64,000 nt of DNA from Paludibacteraceae bacterium (lineage in GTDB: Bacteria > Bacteroidota > Bacteroidia > Bacteroidales > Paludibacteraceae), in NCBI GenBank assembly GCA_905233935.1, contig CAJOFU010000001.1, positions 1-64,000 on the forward strand, read 5' to 3'. Under the pieces are notes generated by a model, which searched no databases, was not told where the DNA came from, and saw nothing but the letters and a program-made list of their open reading frames with translations. Positions 6,338 to 14,970 of the stretch are shown here, one piece after another. The position numbers and the translations under genes were made by a program. Numbering within the stretch: the first letter of the stretch is position 1; each line of letters opens with the position of its first letter.

Positions 6338-8856
6338 TCTTCCTTGCGGTCGAGTGCCCAACGGAAACCAAGATATATCTTCCAACCGGTAGTAGGCGCC
6401 CAGACCATCGAGGCATCAAACGGGGCAGAGTAATCAAGGATTACCTGTCCTGTTTCGTTATATGTACCGGCAATCGGATGATCCTGCGTGAAGTTCGTCA
6501 TGTTCTCTGCGCCAAGATAGAGCGAGCATGTGCGCCAGTACTTCGTGACTTGCGCGAGCAACTGCGGATACCACTGGTGGTACACATTGCCGTTCTTTTC
6601 GAAGTACTGCATGTTGGTGGCTGCATGTTGGAAGCCATCGGGCATTCGTCCGTAGCCGTTGAACTGGGCGGTGACATCGAACTGCCACTTCTTGAGAGGC
6701 GTGACGTAACTCATGGTTATCAGTCCCTTAAACTTGTTTTGAAGGGCTTTCTCGCGCAGTTCAAAGTTGTTGGTGGCGGCATTGAAGGTTGTCTGGCGCA
6801 CGTCGTTGTAACGGAATGCTGCAGTGATTGTCCAGCCGCGCAGTACTTCCATCGAGGCTTCGATCTGTGCCGTGTGGCTGAGTGAACGCGCTCCGGGTAT
6901 ATCGCTCAGGTTGTAGAACGTTACAGCATTAGGCGAGCCATCCAAATCGACCAGCACGCCGTCGAAGAAGTTCGTAAAATAATATTCCGCTGAGATTTGC
7001 AGGTTGCGTTTGCCTATGGGGATATCAAACACGGTAGTCAGACCAGCGTTCATGCTGCGCTCCTGTGACTGCGCGTTAATGGTGAATGTGCGCGTGGATG
7101 CGAGCAGTCCGGCGTTGTCCGCTATGATGTTCGGCGAGCGGTAACCCAGACCTACACTGCCCCGCAGTGTCCACCACTCGAACGGCGCATAGCGGATGTT
7201 CAGTCGCGGTGTGGCAAATAAGCCGTAGCGCGTCGAGTAATCGCCTCGCAGACCGGCAATCAAGGAAAGTTGTTCGCCGTACGTGAGCGTATATTCGGCA
7301 AAGATGCCGGGTGTGAGTTCGCGGCGGTCGAAGTTGATGGTGGATGGTGTAGGGTGTGGGGTGTACGGTGTAAGGGTTTCCCAGTATTGGTCGTAGTTGA
7401 GGGAGAGACCTGCGGAGAGTTTGTGGGAGAGGGCTTGGAGAGATCGACCATGCATGGTCGATGCATTATCTAAGGTAGATGCATTATTGGTGGTAGATGG
7501 CTCGTTCGTCCATGTGTTCTCAAAGATGGCGTTGAGGTAGGCGTTAGCCTGCGAGGCACGCCATGTAGTGCTACCGTAATGATTGTCCTGATCGTGGTAG
7601 GAACCTGCGACAATGATGCCGAGCGACATACCCGACTCCTCGTCAAAGACGATGCCGTTTTTCATGAATCCGTCAATGCGGTCGGTGCGGAGGTCGATGA
7701 GGTAAGGTGAGCTCGGCGGAACAGCGCCGAGAGCCGAACTATGCGTGGAACGTTGACCGCCATGGCGTTCGTCGTGCAGTCCGCGCACGAGGAACATGAA
7801 GGTGTAATTGTCGTTCTTGTAGCGCCAGCGGTTGAGCAGGTTGAGGTTGCGGTTGAGAGGCATATCAAGCACGCCGTCGTGGTTGTCATCCATGGGGAAC
7901 GCACCTTCCTGATAGTGCGCTAATACGCTCGTCGCCATCGAACCAAGCATGGGGTCGTTGGGCAGAGGAATCATCCATCCACCGGTGAGATTCGCCTCGG
8001 TGTAGAGCTCTTTGTTGAGCATCACATTCACGGCAAGAGGACTCTGTGTGTGAGGTTTGAGGTACTCGACATTGATCTGTCCGGTGATGGCTTCGTAGCC
8101 GTTGATGACGGATGAGGTGCCCTTGCTGATCTGCACGGCGTCCATCCACGAGCCGGGTATATACTCCAAGCCGAAGGACTGCGCCAAGCCTCGTACGGCA
8201 GGTGTGTTCTCGGTGAGCAGTTGCACATACGTGCCGCTGAGTCCGAGGAGTTTGATCTGCTTGGCTCCTGTAGCGGCATCGGCATAGGAGACGTCGACGG
8301 ATGCTGAGGTCTCAAAACTCTCGCTGAGGTTACAGCAAGCTGCGCGGCATAGTTCGCCCTGACCAAACGACTCGACATCGAATGCCGAGAACCGTGACTT
8401 GATGACCGACTGCCGGCGTGCCTCAATAGTGACTTCGTCAAGTTGCTGATCGTCGGGGATGAGGACGATAGCAAGGGGTTTGCGGTCTTTGACGCGCGTG
8501 GTGTCGTTACGGTAACCGAGGAAGGAGGTGACGAGGAGTTTGGTTTGGCGGATCGGTTCGATCTCAAAGAATCCGTCGGCGTTGGTTGTTGTGCCGACGG
8601 TTGTTTCCGCCCACCAGATGTTCGCTCCGGCAAGGGGCTCGCCCTGGTCGTCATAGACGATGCCTTGCAGGTGAGCGTGTATAGGGAGAGAGAGCGTGAT
8701 GAGGGCGACGAGAAGAACGGCTTTGTTGCAATTGGACACCAAGGGGCAACCCGTGCAGCCTTTCGTGCAGTCTGCACGCCGCTGACGGCGGATGACAAGG
8801 TACATGCCGATGGCGGCAGCGAGGATAAGTAATATAGTTAGTATCTTTTGTATCAT
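6334..8856 (-). CDS. TonB-dependent receptor with FeoB-associated Cys-rich N-terminus
   Basis: Outer-membrane TonB-dependent receptor, 840 aa. The N-terminus is odd. Residues 1-45 are a membrane helix followed by RRQRRADCTKGCTGCPLVSNC, which looks like the small FeoB-associated Cys-rich membrane protein. A second hydrophobic signal-like segment (AVLLVALITLSLPIHA) comes next, then a carboxypeptidase-regulatory-like domain (~65-145), a plug (~150-265, with CRAACCNLSESFETSASVDVSYADAATGAKQI) and a 22-strand-type barrel. Either it is a true fusion or translation of the receptor starts internally (a GTG at VSNC is possible). It lies 29 bp downstream of feoB in the same operon, so iron or another metal is a likely substrate. 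Two in-frame micro-repeat arrays lie in extracellular-loop regions. Confidence 0.85.
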   Translation of the reverse strand: MIQKILTILLILAAAIGMYLVIRRQRRADCTKGCTGCPLVSNCNKAVLLVALITLSLPIHAHLQGIVYDDQGEPLAGANIWWAETTVGTTTNADGFFEIEPIRQTKLLVTSFLGYRNDTTRVKDRKPLAIVLIPDDQQLDEVTIEARRQSVIKSRFSAFDVESFGQGELCRAACCNLSESFETSASVDVSYADAATGAKQIKLLGLSGTYVQLLTENTPAVRGLAQSFGLEYIPGSWMDAVQISKGTSSVINGYEAITGQINVEYLKPHTQSPLAVNVMLNKELYTEANLTGGWMIPLPNDPMLGSMATSVLAHYQEGAFPMDDNHDGVLDMPLNRNLNLLNRWRYKNDNYTFMFLVRGLHDERHGGQRSTHSSALGAVPPSSPYLIDLRTDRIDGFMKNGIVFDEESGMSLGIIVAGSYHDQDNHYGSTTWRASQANAYLNAIFENTWTNEPSTTNNASTLDNASTMHGRSLQALSHKLSAGLSLNYDQYWETLTPYTPHPTPSTINFDRRELTPGIFAEYTLTYGEQLSLIAGLRGDYSTRYGLFATPRLNIRYAPFEWWTLRGSVGLGYRSPNIIADNAGLLASTRTFTINAQSQERSMNAGLTTVFDIPIGKRNLQISAEYYFTNFFDGVLVDLDGSPNAVTFYNLSDIPGARSLSHTAQIEASMEVLRGWTITAAFRYNDVRQTTFNAATNNFELREKALQNKFKGLITMSYVTPLKKWQFDVTAQFNGYGRMPDGFQHAATNMQYFEKNGNVYHQWYPQLLAQVTKYWRTCSLYLGAENMTNFTQDHPIAGTYNETGQVILDYSAPFDASMVWAPTTGWKIYLGFRWALDRKED
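7346..7373. repeat. Heptamer array inside the TonB receptor, 4 units
   Basis: On the plus strand: GGTGTAG, GGTGTGG, GGTGTAC, GGTGTAA. On the coding strand it encodes the YTPHPTPST region of a predicted loop. Confidence 0.8.
7442..7495. repeat. 18-bp tandem repeat with internal palindrome, 3 units
   Basis: Three 18-bp units beginning GATCGACC, GATGCATT and GATGCATT encode hexapeptide repeats (TTNNAS, TLDNAS, TMHGRS) in the TonB receptor. The first unit contains the 20-bp palindrome at 7443-7462. Confidence 0.8.
7443..7462. repeat. N4-centred palindrome (family member 1)
   Basis: ATCGACCA-TGCA-TGGTCGAT, perfect 8-bp arms around 4 nt. It lies in frame within the TonB receptor gene. Confidence 0.75.
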
Positions 8857-8885
8857 ATTTGTCTTTATTCTTTCAGCGAAGCGGT

Positions 8886-10550
8886 CTATAATATCAAGTT
8901 ACAAACAAATGCGGCGAGCCACGCGAGGAGCAGGGAGTTGATGACGGAGAACGCCGCCCAACGCCAACCTATCTCCTTGCGGAGCGTGGAAACGGTTGCT
9001 ACGCAAGGGAAATACAACAGGATGAACACGAGGAACGCATAGGCGGTACCCGGTGCGAGAGCCATCGTTGTCATGTCATAGCCAAATAGGATGGCGAAGG
9101 TTGCAGCGATGGCTTCCTTAGCAGGTACGCCGGTCATCAGGCAGACGCACATTCGCCAGTCAAAACCGAGGGGCGCCATAAGCGGTTCGAGCCAATGACC
9201 TATAGCCGCCAACCATGAATCTTCCATTGCATTGATATCTCCGGCAGGGAAGAACTCCAACGCCCAGATAATGATTGAGGCAAAGAGTACGACGGTAGTG
9301 ATCTTTTGCAGAAAATCCTTGACACGATGCCAGACGTGCGCGGTGATGGAGCGCAATGAGGGCATACGGAAATCCGGCAACTCGTTGACGCAGTCTTCTT
9401 CAGAGGTGCGGAACCATTTGGTCTTCTTGAGGATGAATGCCATGACGAAACTAAGCAACATTCCGAGCAGATAGAGCGAGGCGAGGATCAAAGCGTGGTG
9501 ACGTTGAAAGAACGTGGTGATGAGCAATATATATACCGGCAGACGTGCCGAGCAACTCATGAAGGGCACCATGAGCATCGTTACGGCGCGGTTCTTGGGG
9601 TTAGGTATCTGATCGCGGGCAGCGATGATGGCAGGCACGTTGCAGTCAAAACCCATCAGCAGCGGGAAGAAACTCCGTCCGTGCAAACCCATGAGGTGCA
9701 TGATCCTATCCATGAGGAAGTTGATACGTGCCGTGTAGCCTATGTCCTCAATAAGGCTGAGGCAGAAGAACAGGATGATAATGTTCGGCAACGCGGTGAC
9801 GAGTGAGCCTACGCCTTGCACCACTCCATCCGCCAACAGACTGCGCAGCCAACCCTCTGGCATAGTGCCAACAATCCAGTCGTAGAGCCAATCCACGCCG
9901 CTCTGCATCCAATCCTGAATGGGTGCGCCGATGGCGAACGTACACCAGAAAACGAAGCCCATGACGGCAAAGAAGATAGGGAATCCTGTCCATTTGTTGG
10001 TCAGGATGCGGTTGACACGTTCTTCCCAGGTGGCGGTATCCGTTTCGGGGTGAACGAGTACCTGCATGAGCAAACCTTCCATGTAGGCGTGCCAGGCTTC
10101 CTCGTCGGTTTGCTCCCAGCCGTGGACGATAAAATGTTGCAGGCTGTCAGCCTTTAGCCATTGGCTGTCGGCTTGCAGCAACCCAGACAGTTCGCTGATA
10201 CCCTCGCCGGTTACGGTTGATACGAGCAGTGTCGGCACGCCGGTTTGTTCGCGGAACGCTGCGAGGTCAAGGCTGTGACCTGTTTGGAGCAACAGGTCGT
10301 ACCTATTGATGGCTATGATCATCGGATGCCCGTGCTCCATGAACGACGGGGTCATCTGCAAACACTCGCGCAAACGGAGTGCATCCACAACTTGGAGCAC
10401 GACATCTGTCGGTGTGGTCAGATGATCCATCTGCTCGTGCGACGAGCACTCGGCAAACACTCTGCCGGGTGACGTAAGTCGCTCAATGACAGCACTCTTG
10501 CCGCTGCCGTCGAGTCCGACTACTGTAATATATAAAGGTTTGTTATCCAT
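8886..10550 (-). CDS. feoB: FeoB-type ferrous iron transporter with shortened G domain
   Basis: Inner-membrane FeoB homologue, 554 aa, for Fe(II) uptake. The transport core is well conserved: two Gate-type regions with GYTARINFLMDRIM, GFDCNVPAI, PFMSCSARLPVY and TGVPAKEAIAAT, and about eight or more membrane helices. The N-terminal G domain is unusual. G1 reads GLDGSGKS (12-19), G4 NRYD (82-85) and G5 STVTGEG (111-117), but the switch region with the G2 Thr and the G3 DxPG motif is missing. The usual ~45 residues between G1 and the DVVLQVVDA strand are absent. A heptamer array encodes ~124-140. No feoA gene or FeoA domain is present. It is followed by the TonB receptor with the Cys-rich N-terminus. 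Confidence 0.85.
   Translation of the reverse strand: MDNKPLYITVVGLDGSGKSAVIERLTSPGRVFAECSSHEQMDHLTTPTDVVLQVVDALRLRECLQMTPSFMEHGHPMIIAINRYDLLLQTGHSLDLAAFREQTGVPTLLVSTVTGEGISELSGLLQADSQWLKADSLQHFIVHGWEQTDEEAWHAYMEGLLMQVLVHPETDTATWEERVNRILTNKWTGFPIFFAVMGFVFWCTFAIGAPIQDWMQSGVDWLYDWIVGTMPEGWLRSLLADGVVQGVGSLVTALPNIIILFFCLSLIEDIGYTARINFLMDRIMHLMGLHGRSFFPLLMGFDCNVPAIIAARDQIPNPKNRAVTMLMVPFMSCSARLPVYILLITTFFQRHHALILASLYLLGMLLSFVMAFILKKTKWFRTSEEDCVNELPDFRMPSLRSITAHVWHRVKDFLQKITTVVLFASIIIWALEFFPAGDINAMEDSWLAAIGHWLEPLMAPLGFDWRMCVCLMTGVPAKEAIAATFAILFGYDMTTMALAPGTAYAFLVFILLYFPCVATVSTLRKEIGWRWAAFSVINSLLLAWLAAFVCNLIL
10142..10179. repeat. Heptamer array inside feoB, 5 units
   Basis: GGCTGTC, AGCCTTT, AGCCATT, GGCTGTC, GGCTTGC. 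It encodes the QADSQWLKADS linker between the G domain and the membrane core. Confidence 0.75.
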
Positions 10551-10558
10551 ATTTAACT

Positions 10559-10607
10559 TTGACCGTTGGCTATTGGCTGTTGGCTGTTAGCCATTAACTG
10601 TTGGTCA
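10559..10607. repeat. Heptamer array upstream of feoB, 7 units
   Basis: TTGACCG, TTGGCTA, TTGGCTG, TTGGCTG, TTAGCCA, TTAACTG, TTGGTCA. The 49-bp array lies between the promoter and the feoB start, so it forms most of the mRNA leader. Confidence 0.85.
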
Positions 10608-10622
10608 TTCGACAAAACACTG

Positions 10623-10653
10623 CAAAGGTACAACATTTTTATGATATTTGCAA
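10623..10653 (-). promoter_or_regulatory. Bacteroidota promoter for feoB
   Basis: Minus strand: TTG (10651-10653), 20 nt, TACCTTTG (10623-10630). The start site would be near 10617, just upstream of the heptamer array. Confidence 0.78.
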
Positions 10654-10753
10654 TAGCTATTTGTGGGGATTTTTGGGCTATAAATGTGAAGTCGAACCAA
10701 AATCACGGGATATATACATAGTATATATAGGTAGTGGTGGGATACGATGAACC

Positions 10754-10907
10754 CCCGATAAGCCTCCGACACGCTCCCGATAAGCCTTCATGTTGTCTTA
10801 TCCTGAAAATAGGTTTGTCTTATTGTGAAATAGGTTTACTCATAAAAAGAAACAAAAATATGCTATTTGTTGCGGATTAGTATGCTATTTATCACAGATT
10901 AGGGGGA
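10754..10907. repeat. 22-bp periodic tandem array, 7 units
   Basis: Seven consecutive 22-bp units. Units 1-2 share CCCGATAAGCCT, units 3-4 share TTAT..TGAAA..TAGGTTT, and units 6-7 share TATTT...GATTAG, while unit 5 is diverged. The period is exact but the sequence changes along the array. There is no spacer between units, so it is not a CRISPR. Confidence 0.8.
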
Positions 10908-10932
10908 TTTGGGCACGAATATTGCATAATTA

Positions 10933-10964
10933 TTTGCAAATATGGATTTTTTTTCGTATTTTTG
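10933..10964 (+). promoter_or_regulatory. Bacteroidota promoter for the GHL10-like gene
   Basis: TTTG (10933-10936), 20 nt, TATTTTTG (10957-10964), about 30 nt before the chosen ATG. Confidence 0.8.
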
Positions 10965-10994
10965 CGGCGAAATTGAAAATTGAGACTTTTTGTG

Positions 10995-12338
10995 ATGAAG
11001 AAAACCAGCATTATACTGTTGTTTATTTTTGCGCTTGTGCAAGGTGTGCATGCGGAGTCACCCCGTGCGGAGTTTCGTGCGGCGTGGCTGACGACGCTAC
11101 TGAACATAGACTGGCCAAAGACTGTTATAGACAGCGTTTGTCCGGAAGCAATAGCGGTTCAGAAGGCAGAGTTGACAGACTTGCTTGATCAGTTGCAGGC
11201 AGGGAACATCAACGCTGTATGTTTTCAAGTCCGACCGTCAGCAGACGCGCTGTATGAATCGTCGTACGAGCCGTGGAGTCCGGTGCTGACGGGAGTACGC
11301 GGTATGTATCCCGGGTACGATCCGTTGGCGTTTGTGATACAAGAGGCACACAAGCGCGGGATGGAGTTACATGCGTGGGTTAACCCGTTCCGCTACGAGC
11401 GCTATGCTGGCGAGCGCATATTGGATATAGAAGCGTACATAGCGTCGGAGGACTCCGATCCGCTGCGTATCTACCACCCCGAGTGGCTGTTGATATACAA
11501 CACCAACCAGTACAAAGGCTCGATCATCGATCCCGGGCATCCGGAAGCACGGATGTATGTGATGCAGGTGTTGATGGAGATCATCCGCAACTATGACATT
11601 GACGGGTTGGTGATGGATGACTATTTCTACCCCTACGGAGGCACGACGAACGAAGACCGCAGAAGTCAGAGGAAGTACAAACCTGCAGATATGGCTGTTG
11701 GTAACTGGCGCAGAGCCTGTGTGAACGAGGTGATCCGCACGATCCACGACTCAATACAAGCCACTAAGCCGTGGGTGAAGTTCGGCATGTCGCCGTTCGG
11801 CATCTACTCGATGACCGACAGTGCGGCAGGTCAGTTCGGTTTGCAGTTGCCTACGGGTATCGTGGGCACGGATGCTTGGGCAGACTTGTACTGCGACCCG
11901 CTGGCGTGGGTGAAATGGCGTTATGTCGATTACCTGGCTCCGCAACTGTACTGGTCAACGCAGACCATCCGTCAGAACTACGAGACGTTGTGCCGTTGGT
12001 GGTGTGAGAGCGTGGCGTCGATCGACAAACAGCGTGGCGACGGCAGGCAGACGCACGTATATATCAGTCATGCTTCGTACCGTTTCGGCTCGGAGGAGTT
12101 GGCGACGCAGATAGATATCAACCGCAAATATGCTCCGCACAACGCTCCGGGAAGCATCTTCTACAACACGAATCAATACCTGAATTTTACAGGTGGCAAG
12201 AAGACGGAGAACAGTTGTGCGAACCTCAGGAAGATCCGCTTTGCACAAAAAGTGATGCCGCCTGTTATGCCGTGGAAAGAGCGCAAGCCACTGACCACAC
12301 CGGCGCCGATTGTTCCGGACACTCTAACGGCATTTTGA
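10995..12338 (+). CDS. Secreted glycoside-hydrolase-like protein (GHL10/DUF187, YngK type)
   Basis: Predicted exported protein of 447 aa with a glycosyl hydrolase-like 10 TIM barrel. The track starts at TTG 10980, but ATG 10995 gives a classic signal peptide (MKKTSIILLFIFALVQGVHAES) and lies correctly behind the promoter, so I use it. Family features include EFRAAWLTTLLNIDWP, NAVCFQVRPSADALYES, ELHAWVNPFRYE, DIDGLVMDDYFYPY and VDYLAPQLYWS. It probably acts on a polysaccharide or peptidoglycan glycan in the periplasm or at the surface. The substrate is unknown. Confidence 0.85.
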   Translation: MKKTSIILLFIFALVQGVHAESPRAEFRAAWLTTLLNIDWPKTVIDSVCPEAIAVQKAELTDLLDQLQAGNINAVCFQVRPSADALYESSYEPWSPVLTGVRGMYPGYDPLAFVIQEAHKRGMELHAWVNPFRYERYAGERILDIEAYIASEDSDPLRIYHPEWLLIYNTNQYKGSIIDPGHPEARMYVMQVLMEIIRNYDIDGLVMDDYFYPYGGTTNEDRRSQRKYKPADMAVGNWRRACVNEVIRTIHDSIQATKPWVKFGMSPFGIYSMTDSAAGQFGLQLPTGIVGTDAWADLYCDPLAWVKWRYVDYLAPQLYWSTQTIRQNYETLCRWWCESVASIDKQRGDGRQTHVYISHASYRFGSEELATQIDINRKYAPHNAPGSIFYNTNQYLNFTGGKKTENSCANLRKIRFAQKVMPPVMPWKERKPLTTPAPIVPDTLTAF

Positions 12339-12399
12339 TTGCTGCATTTGCCAATTATCAATTCAAAGAGGGGTTATTTTGCACAAATAGCCCCTAAAA

Positions 12400-12431
12400 T
12401 TTGCAATATTTCGAAATATTACGTAATTTTG
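12400..12431 (+). promoter_or_regulatory. Promoter for yhcH-glgB-nagB-cysS with palindrome in the spacer
   Basis: TTTG (12400-12403), 20 nt, TAATTTTG (12424-12431). The spacer is almost filled by the perfect 16-bp palindrome AATATTTCGAAATATT (12405-12420), a plausible repressor operator. Confidence 0.7.
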
Positions 12432-12483
12432 TACGCGCGTTCGACTGAGCGTTCGGCAAAAGCAGAAAAATAAAAAACTATCT

Positions 12484-12933
12484 ATGATACTTGACAAATT
12501 AGAGAACGCTGACTGGTACTTTGGTTGTGTACCCGGTTTTCAGCAATTCATGAAGTTCTTCAATGACAACGACCTGGAAGAACTGCCCGCATGCAAAATC
12601 AAGTTGGACGGTCAGGATCTGATTATGGAAATCCGTGACCAGGCAGCCAAAGACGAGAAAGACTGCAAGCTTGAAGCTCACAAAGATTACATTGACATCC
12701 AAGTACCTCTGACGACATCGGAAACGATGCTTTGGAGTTCGATTGAGGATTGCCAGAACGTCATCAAGGAGTATGACGAAGGCAAGGATGTAGAGTTATA
12801 CGGCGACAAACCCGCCGCACGCTTCAGCGTGCCGAGAGGTTATTTCGCTGTATTCTTCCCCACGGATGCACATGCCGCAGGCATTGCTTCATCCACGTTC
12901 AGAAAGATAATTGTTAAAGCTAAAGTAGAATAA
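12484..12933 (+). CDS. YhcH/YjgK/YiaL family protein (sugar anomerase-like)
   Basis: DUF386 cupin-like protein, 149 aa. Family motifs are LEAHKDYIDIQVPL (the metal-binding EAH..D) and FFPTDAHAAG. Relatives in E. coli are linked to sialic acid use (NanQ anomerase). Here it is the first gene of a run with glgB (16-bp gap), nagB and cysS, so amino-sugar or glycogen metabolism is a fair context. The specific sugar is not determinable. Confidence 0.88.
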   Translation: MILDKLENADWYFGCVPGFQQFMKFFNDNDLEELPACKIKLDGQDLIMEIRDQAAKDEKDCKLEAHKDYIDIQVPLTTSETMLWSSIEDCQNVIKEYDEGKDVELYGDKPAARFSVPRGYFAVFFPTDAHAAGIASSTFRKIIVKAKVE

Positions 12934-12949
12934 ATCCATTCATTTAACT

Positions 12950-14959
12950 ATGCTACAGATTGTACAAAACGAGCCGGGTCTTCAACCCTACGAACAGGCA
13001 CTACAAGCACGTCACGATTATGCCGAACGCAAGATTAAAGAACTGACCGGAGGTAAGAAGAAACTCGCCCCATGGGCAGACGGTTACCTGTATTTCGGTT
13101 TGCATCATTTGAACCCGGGATGGGTTCTTCGCGAATGGGCACCCAATGCCACAGCCATCTACGTAAAAGGCGACTTCAACAACTGGGAGAAAAACGAGAG
13201 CTATCGCCTCTACCCTGTCGGCAACGGTGTATGGGAAGGCTACTTCACAGAGGATCAGATCTTTCACGGTCAGCACTACAAGTTGCTGGTAGAGTGGTTG
13301 GGCGGTTACGGAGAGCGTATTCCGTCGTATGCACGCCGCGTGGTGCAAGACGAACAGACGAAGATCTTCTCAGCCCAAGTGTGGGCACCTGAAAAAGAGT
13401 TTGATATGGGCAAACGTCGTGGTCCGAGAGGCTGGAAGAAAGACCGTCCGCTGTATATCTACGAGTGCCACATCGGTATGGCTACCGAGGAGCAGCGTGT
13501 GGGCACCTATAGCGAGTTCCGCGAGAATGTGCTGCCGCGTATAATCAAACTCGGCTACAACTGCATCCAGATCATGGCTATTCAGGAGCACCCGTACTAC
13601 GGATCATTCGGATACCATGTATCGAACTTCTTTGCTCCGTCATCTCGCTTCGGCACGCCGGAAGAGTTGAAAGAACTCATCAAAGCGGCTCACGACAAAG
13701 GTATAGCCGTAATCATGGATATAGTACATTCGCACGCTGTAAAGAACGAGCTCGAAGGTTTGGGTAATTTCGACGGCACGCCGTATCAGTACTTCCACGA
13801 CGGTGCACGCCGCGAGCATCCGGCTTGGGACAGTCTGTGCTTCAACTACGGCAAGAACGAGGTGATGCACTTCTTGTTGTCGAACTGCAAATACTGGCTT
13901 GAGGAGTATGACTTTGACGGATTCCGTTTTGACGGTGTAACATCGATGATGTACCTCAGTCACGGACTCGGCGAGGACTTTAACGGCTACGGCTCGTACT
14001 TCAACGGCAACGAGGACGGCGATGCTATATGCTACCTAACGCTGGCGAACAAACTGATACATGAGGTAAAGAAGAACGCCATCACCATCGCCGAAGATAT
14101 GTCCGGCATGCCGGGTATAGCTGCTCCGTTTGCCGATGGAGGAATGGGATTTGATTACCGTCTGGCTATGGGTATACCTGACTTCTGGATCAAGTATATC
14201 AAGGAGGTACGCGACGAGGACTGGAAAGCCGGTCACATCCTGTATGAGATGACCAACCGTCGTCAGCATGAGAAAACGATCTCCTACGCCGAGAGTCATG
14301 ACCAGGCACTTGTGGGCGACAAGACGATCATCTTCCGTCTGGTGGATGCCGACATGTACTGGCACTTTGAGCACGGGCACTCGACATATATGGTTGACCG
14401 CGGTATAGCGCTGCACAAGATGATCCGACTGATCACCGCATCAACCACGAACGGCGGTTACCTGAACTTCATGGGCAACGAGTTCGGTCACCCCGAATGG
14501 ATCGACTTCCCGCGCCAAGGCAACGGCTGGAGTTACAAATACGCACGCCGTCAGTGGTCGCTGGTTGACAATCAGAACTTCTACTACGCCGACCTCAACC
14601 GATTCGATGCGGCAATGATAAAGATGCTACGTAAGTCGGGCATCACACCCGAGACGCCGATCATCAACCTGTGGGATCGTGAGGGTGATCAGGTAGTAGC
14701 ATACATGCGTGGAGACTACGTGTTTGTATTCAACTGGAACGGAACAAAGTCGTTCCCCGACTACGGATTCCTCGCTCCGGAAGGCAAGTACCATGTGGTA
14801 CTCAATACCGACGACCCGCAGTTTGCAGGATTCGAGCAGACGGATGACAGTGTGGATCACTTCACTATGCCCGATCGCGAGTATGCCAAGGACAAGAAAG
14901 GCTGGCTCAAGCTCTACTTGCCGGCACGTAGTGCGATCGTTATGAAGAAAATGGACTAA
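12950..14959 (+). CDS. glgB: 1,4-alpha-glucan branching enzyme
   Basis: GH13 glycogen branching enzyme, 669 aa, cytosolic. It transfers alpha-1,4 glucan segments to alpha-1,6 positions. A CBM48 module spans about 60-150 ([20 protein letters not shown]). The GH13 barrel has [16 protein letters not shown] (nucleophile Asp), [10 protein letters not shown] (acid Glu) and [14 protein letters not shown]. Its architecture resembles the eukaryotic-type GH13_8 branching enzymes common in Bacteroidota. It lies 11 bp upstream of nagB. Confidence 0.95.
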   Translation: MLQIVQNEPGLQPYEQALQARHDYAERKIKELTGGKKKLAPWADGYLYFGLHHLNPGWVLREWAPNATAIYVKGDFNNWEKNESYRLYPVGNGVWEGYFTEDQIFHGQHYKLLVEWLGGYGERIPSYARRVVQDEQTKIFSAQVWAPEKEFDMGKRRGPRGWKKDRPLYIYECHIGMATEEQRVGTYSEFRENVLPRIIKLGYNCIQIMAIQEHPYYGSFGYHVSNFFAPSSRFGTPEELKELIKAAHDKGIAVIMDIVHSHAVKNELEGLGNFDGTPYQYFHDGARREHPAWDSLCFNYGKNEVMHFLLSNCKYWLEEYDFDGFRFDGVTSMMYLSHGLGEDFNGYGSYFNGNEDGDAICYLTLANKLIHEVKKNAITIAEDMSGMPGIAAPFADGGMGFDYRLAMGIPDFWIKYIKEVRDEDWKAGHILYEMTNRRQHEKTISYAESHDQALVGDKTIIFRLVDADMYWHFEHGHSTYMVDRGIALHKMIRLITASTTNGGYLNFMGNEFGHPEWIDFPRQGNGWSYKYARRQWSLVDNQNFYYADLNRFDAAMIKMLRKSGITPETPIINLWDREGDQVVAYMRGDYVFVFNWNGTKSFPDYGFLAPEGKYHVVLNTDDPQFAGFEQTDDSVDHFTMPDREYAKDKKGWLKLYLPARSAIVMKKMD

Positions 14960-14970
14960 TAGAAAATACT

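Larger units (their letters stand above)
10551..10994. other. 444-bp non-coding region with two repeat arrays
   Basis: Between feoB and the divergent hydrolase gene lie a heptamer leader, a minus promoter, about 100 bp of AT-rich spacer, a seven-unit 22-bp array and a plus promoter. I see no gene in it. Confidence 0.7.

Noticed and set aside
8028-8798. 256-aa minus ORF in another frame of the TonB receptor
   Set aside because: Ser/Arg/Thr-rich frame-shifted shadow without domains.
10754-10907. Possible CRISPR array
   Set aside because: The 22-bp units abut without spacers, the sequence drifts between pairs, and no cas gene is present.
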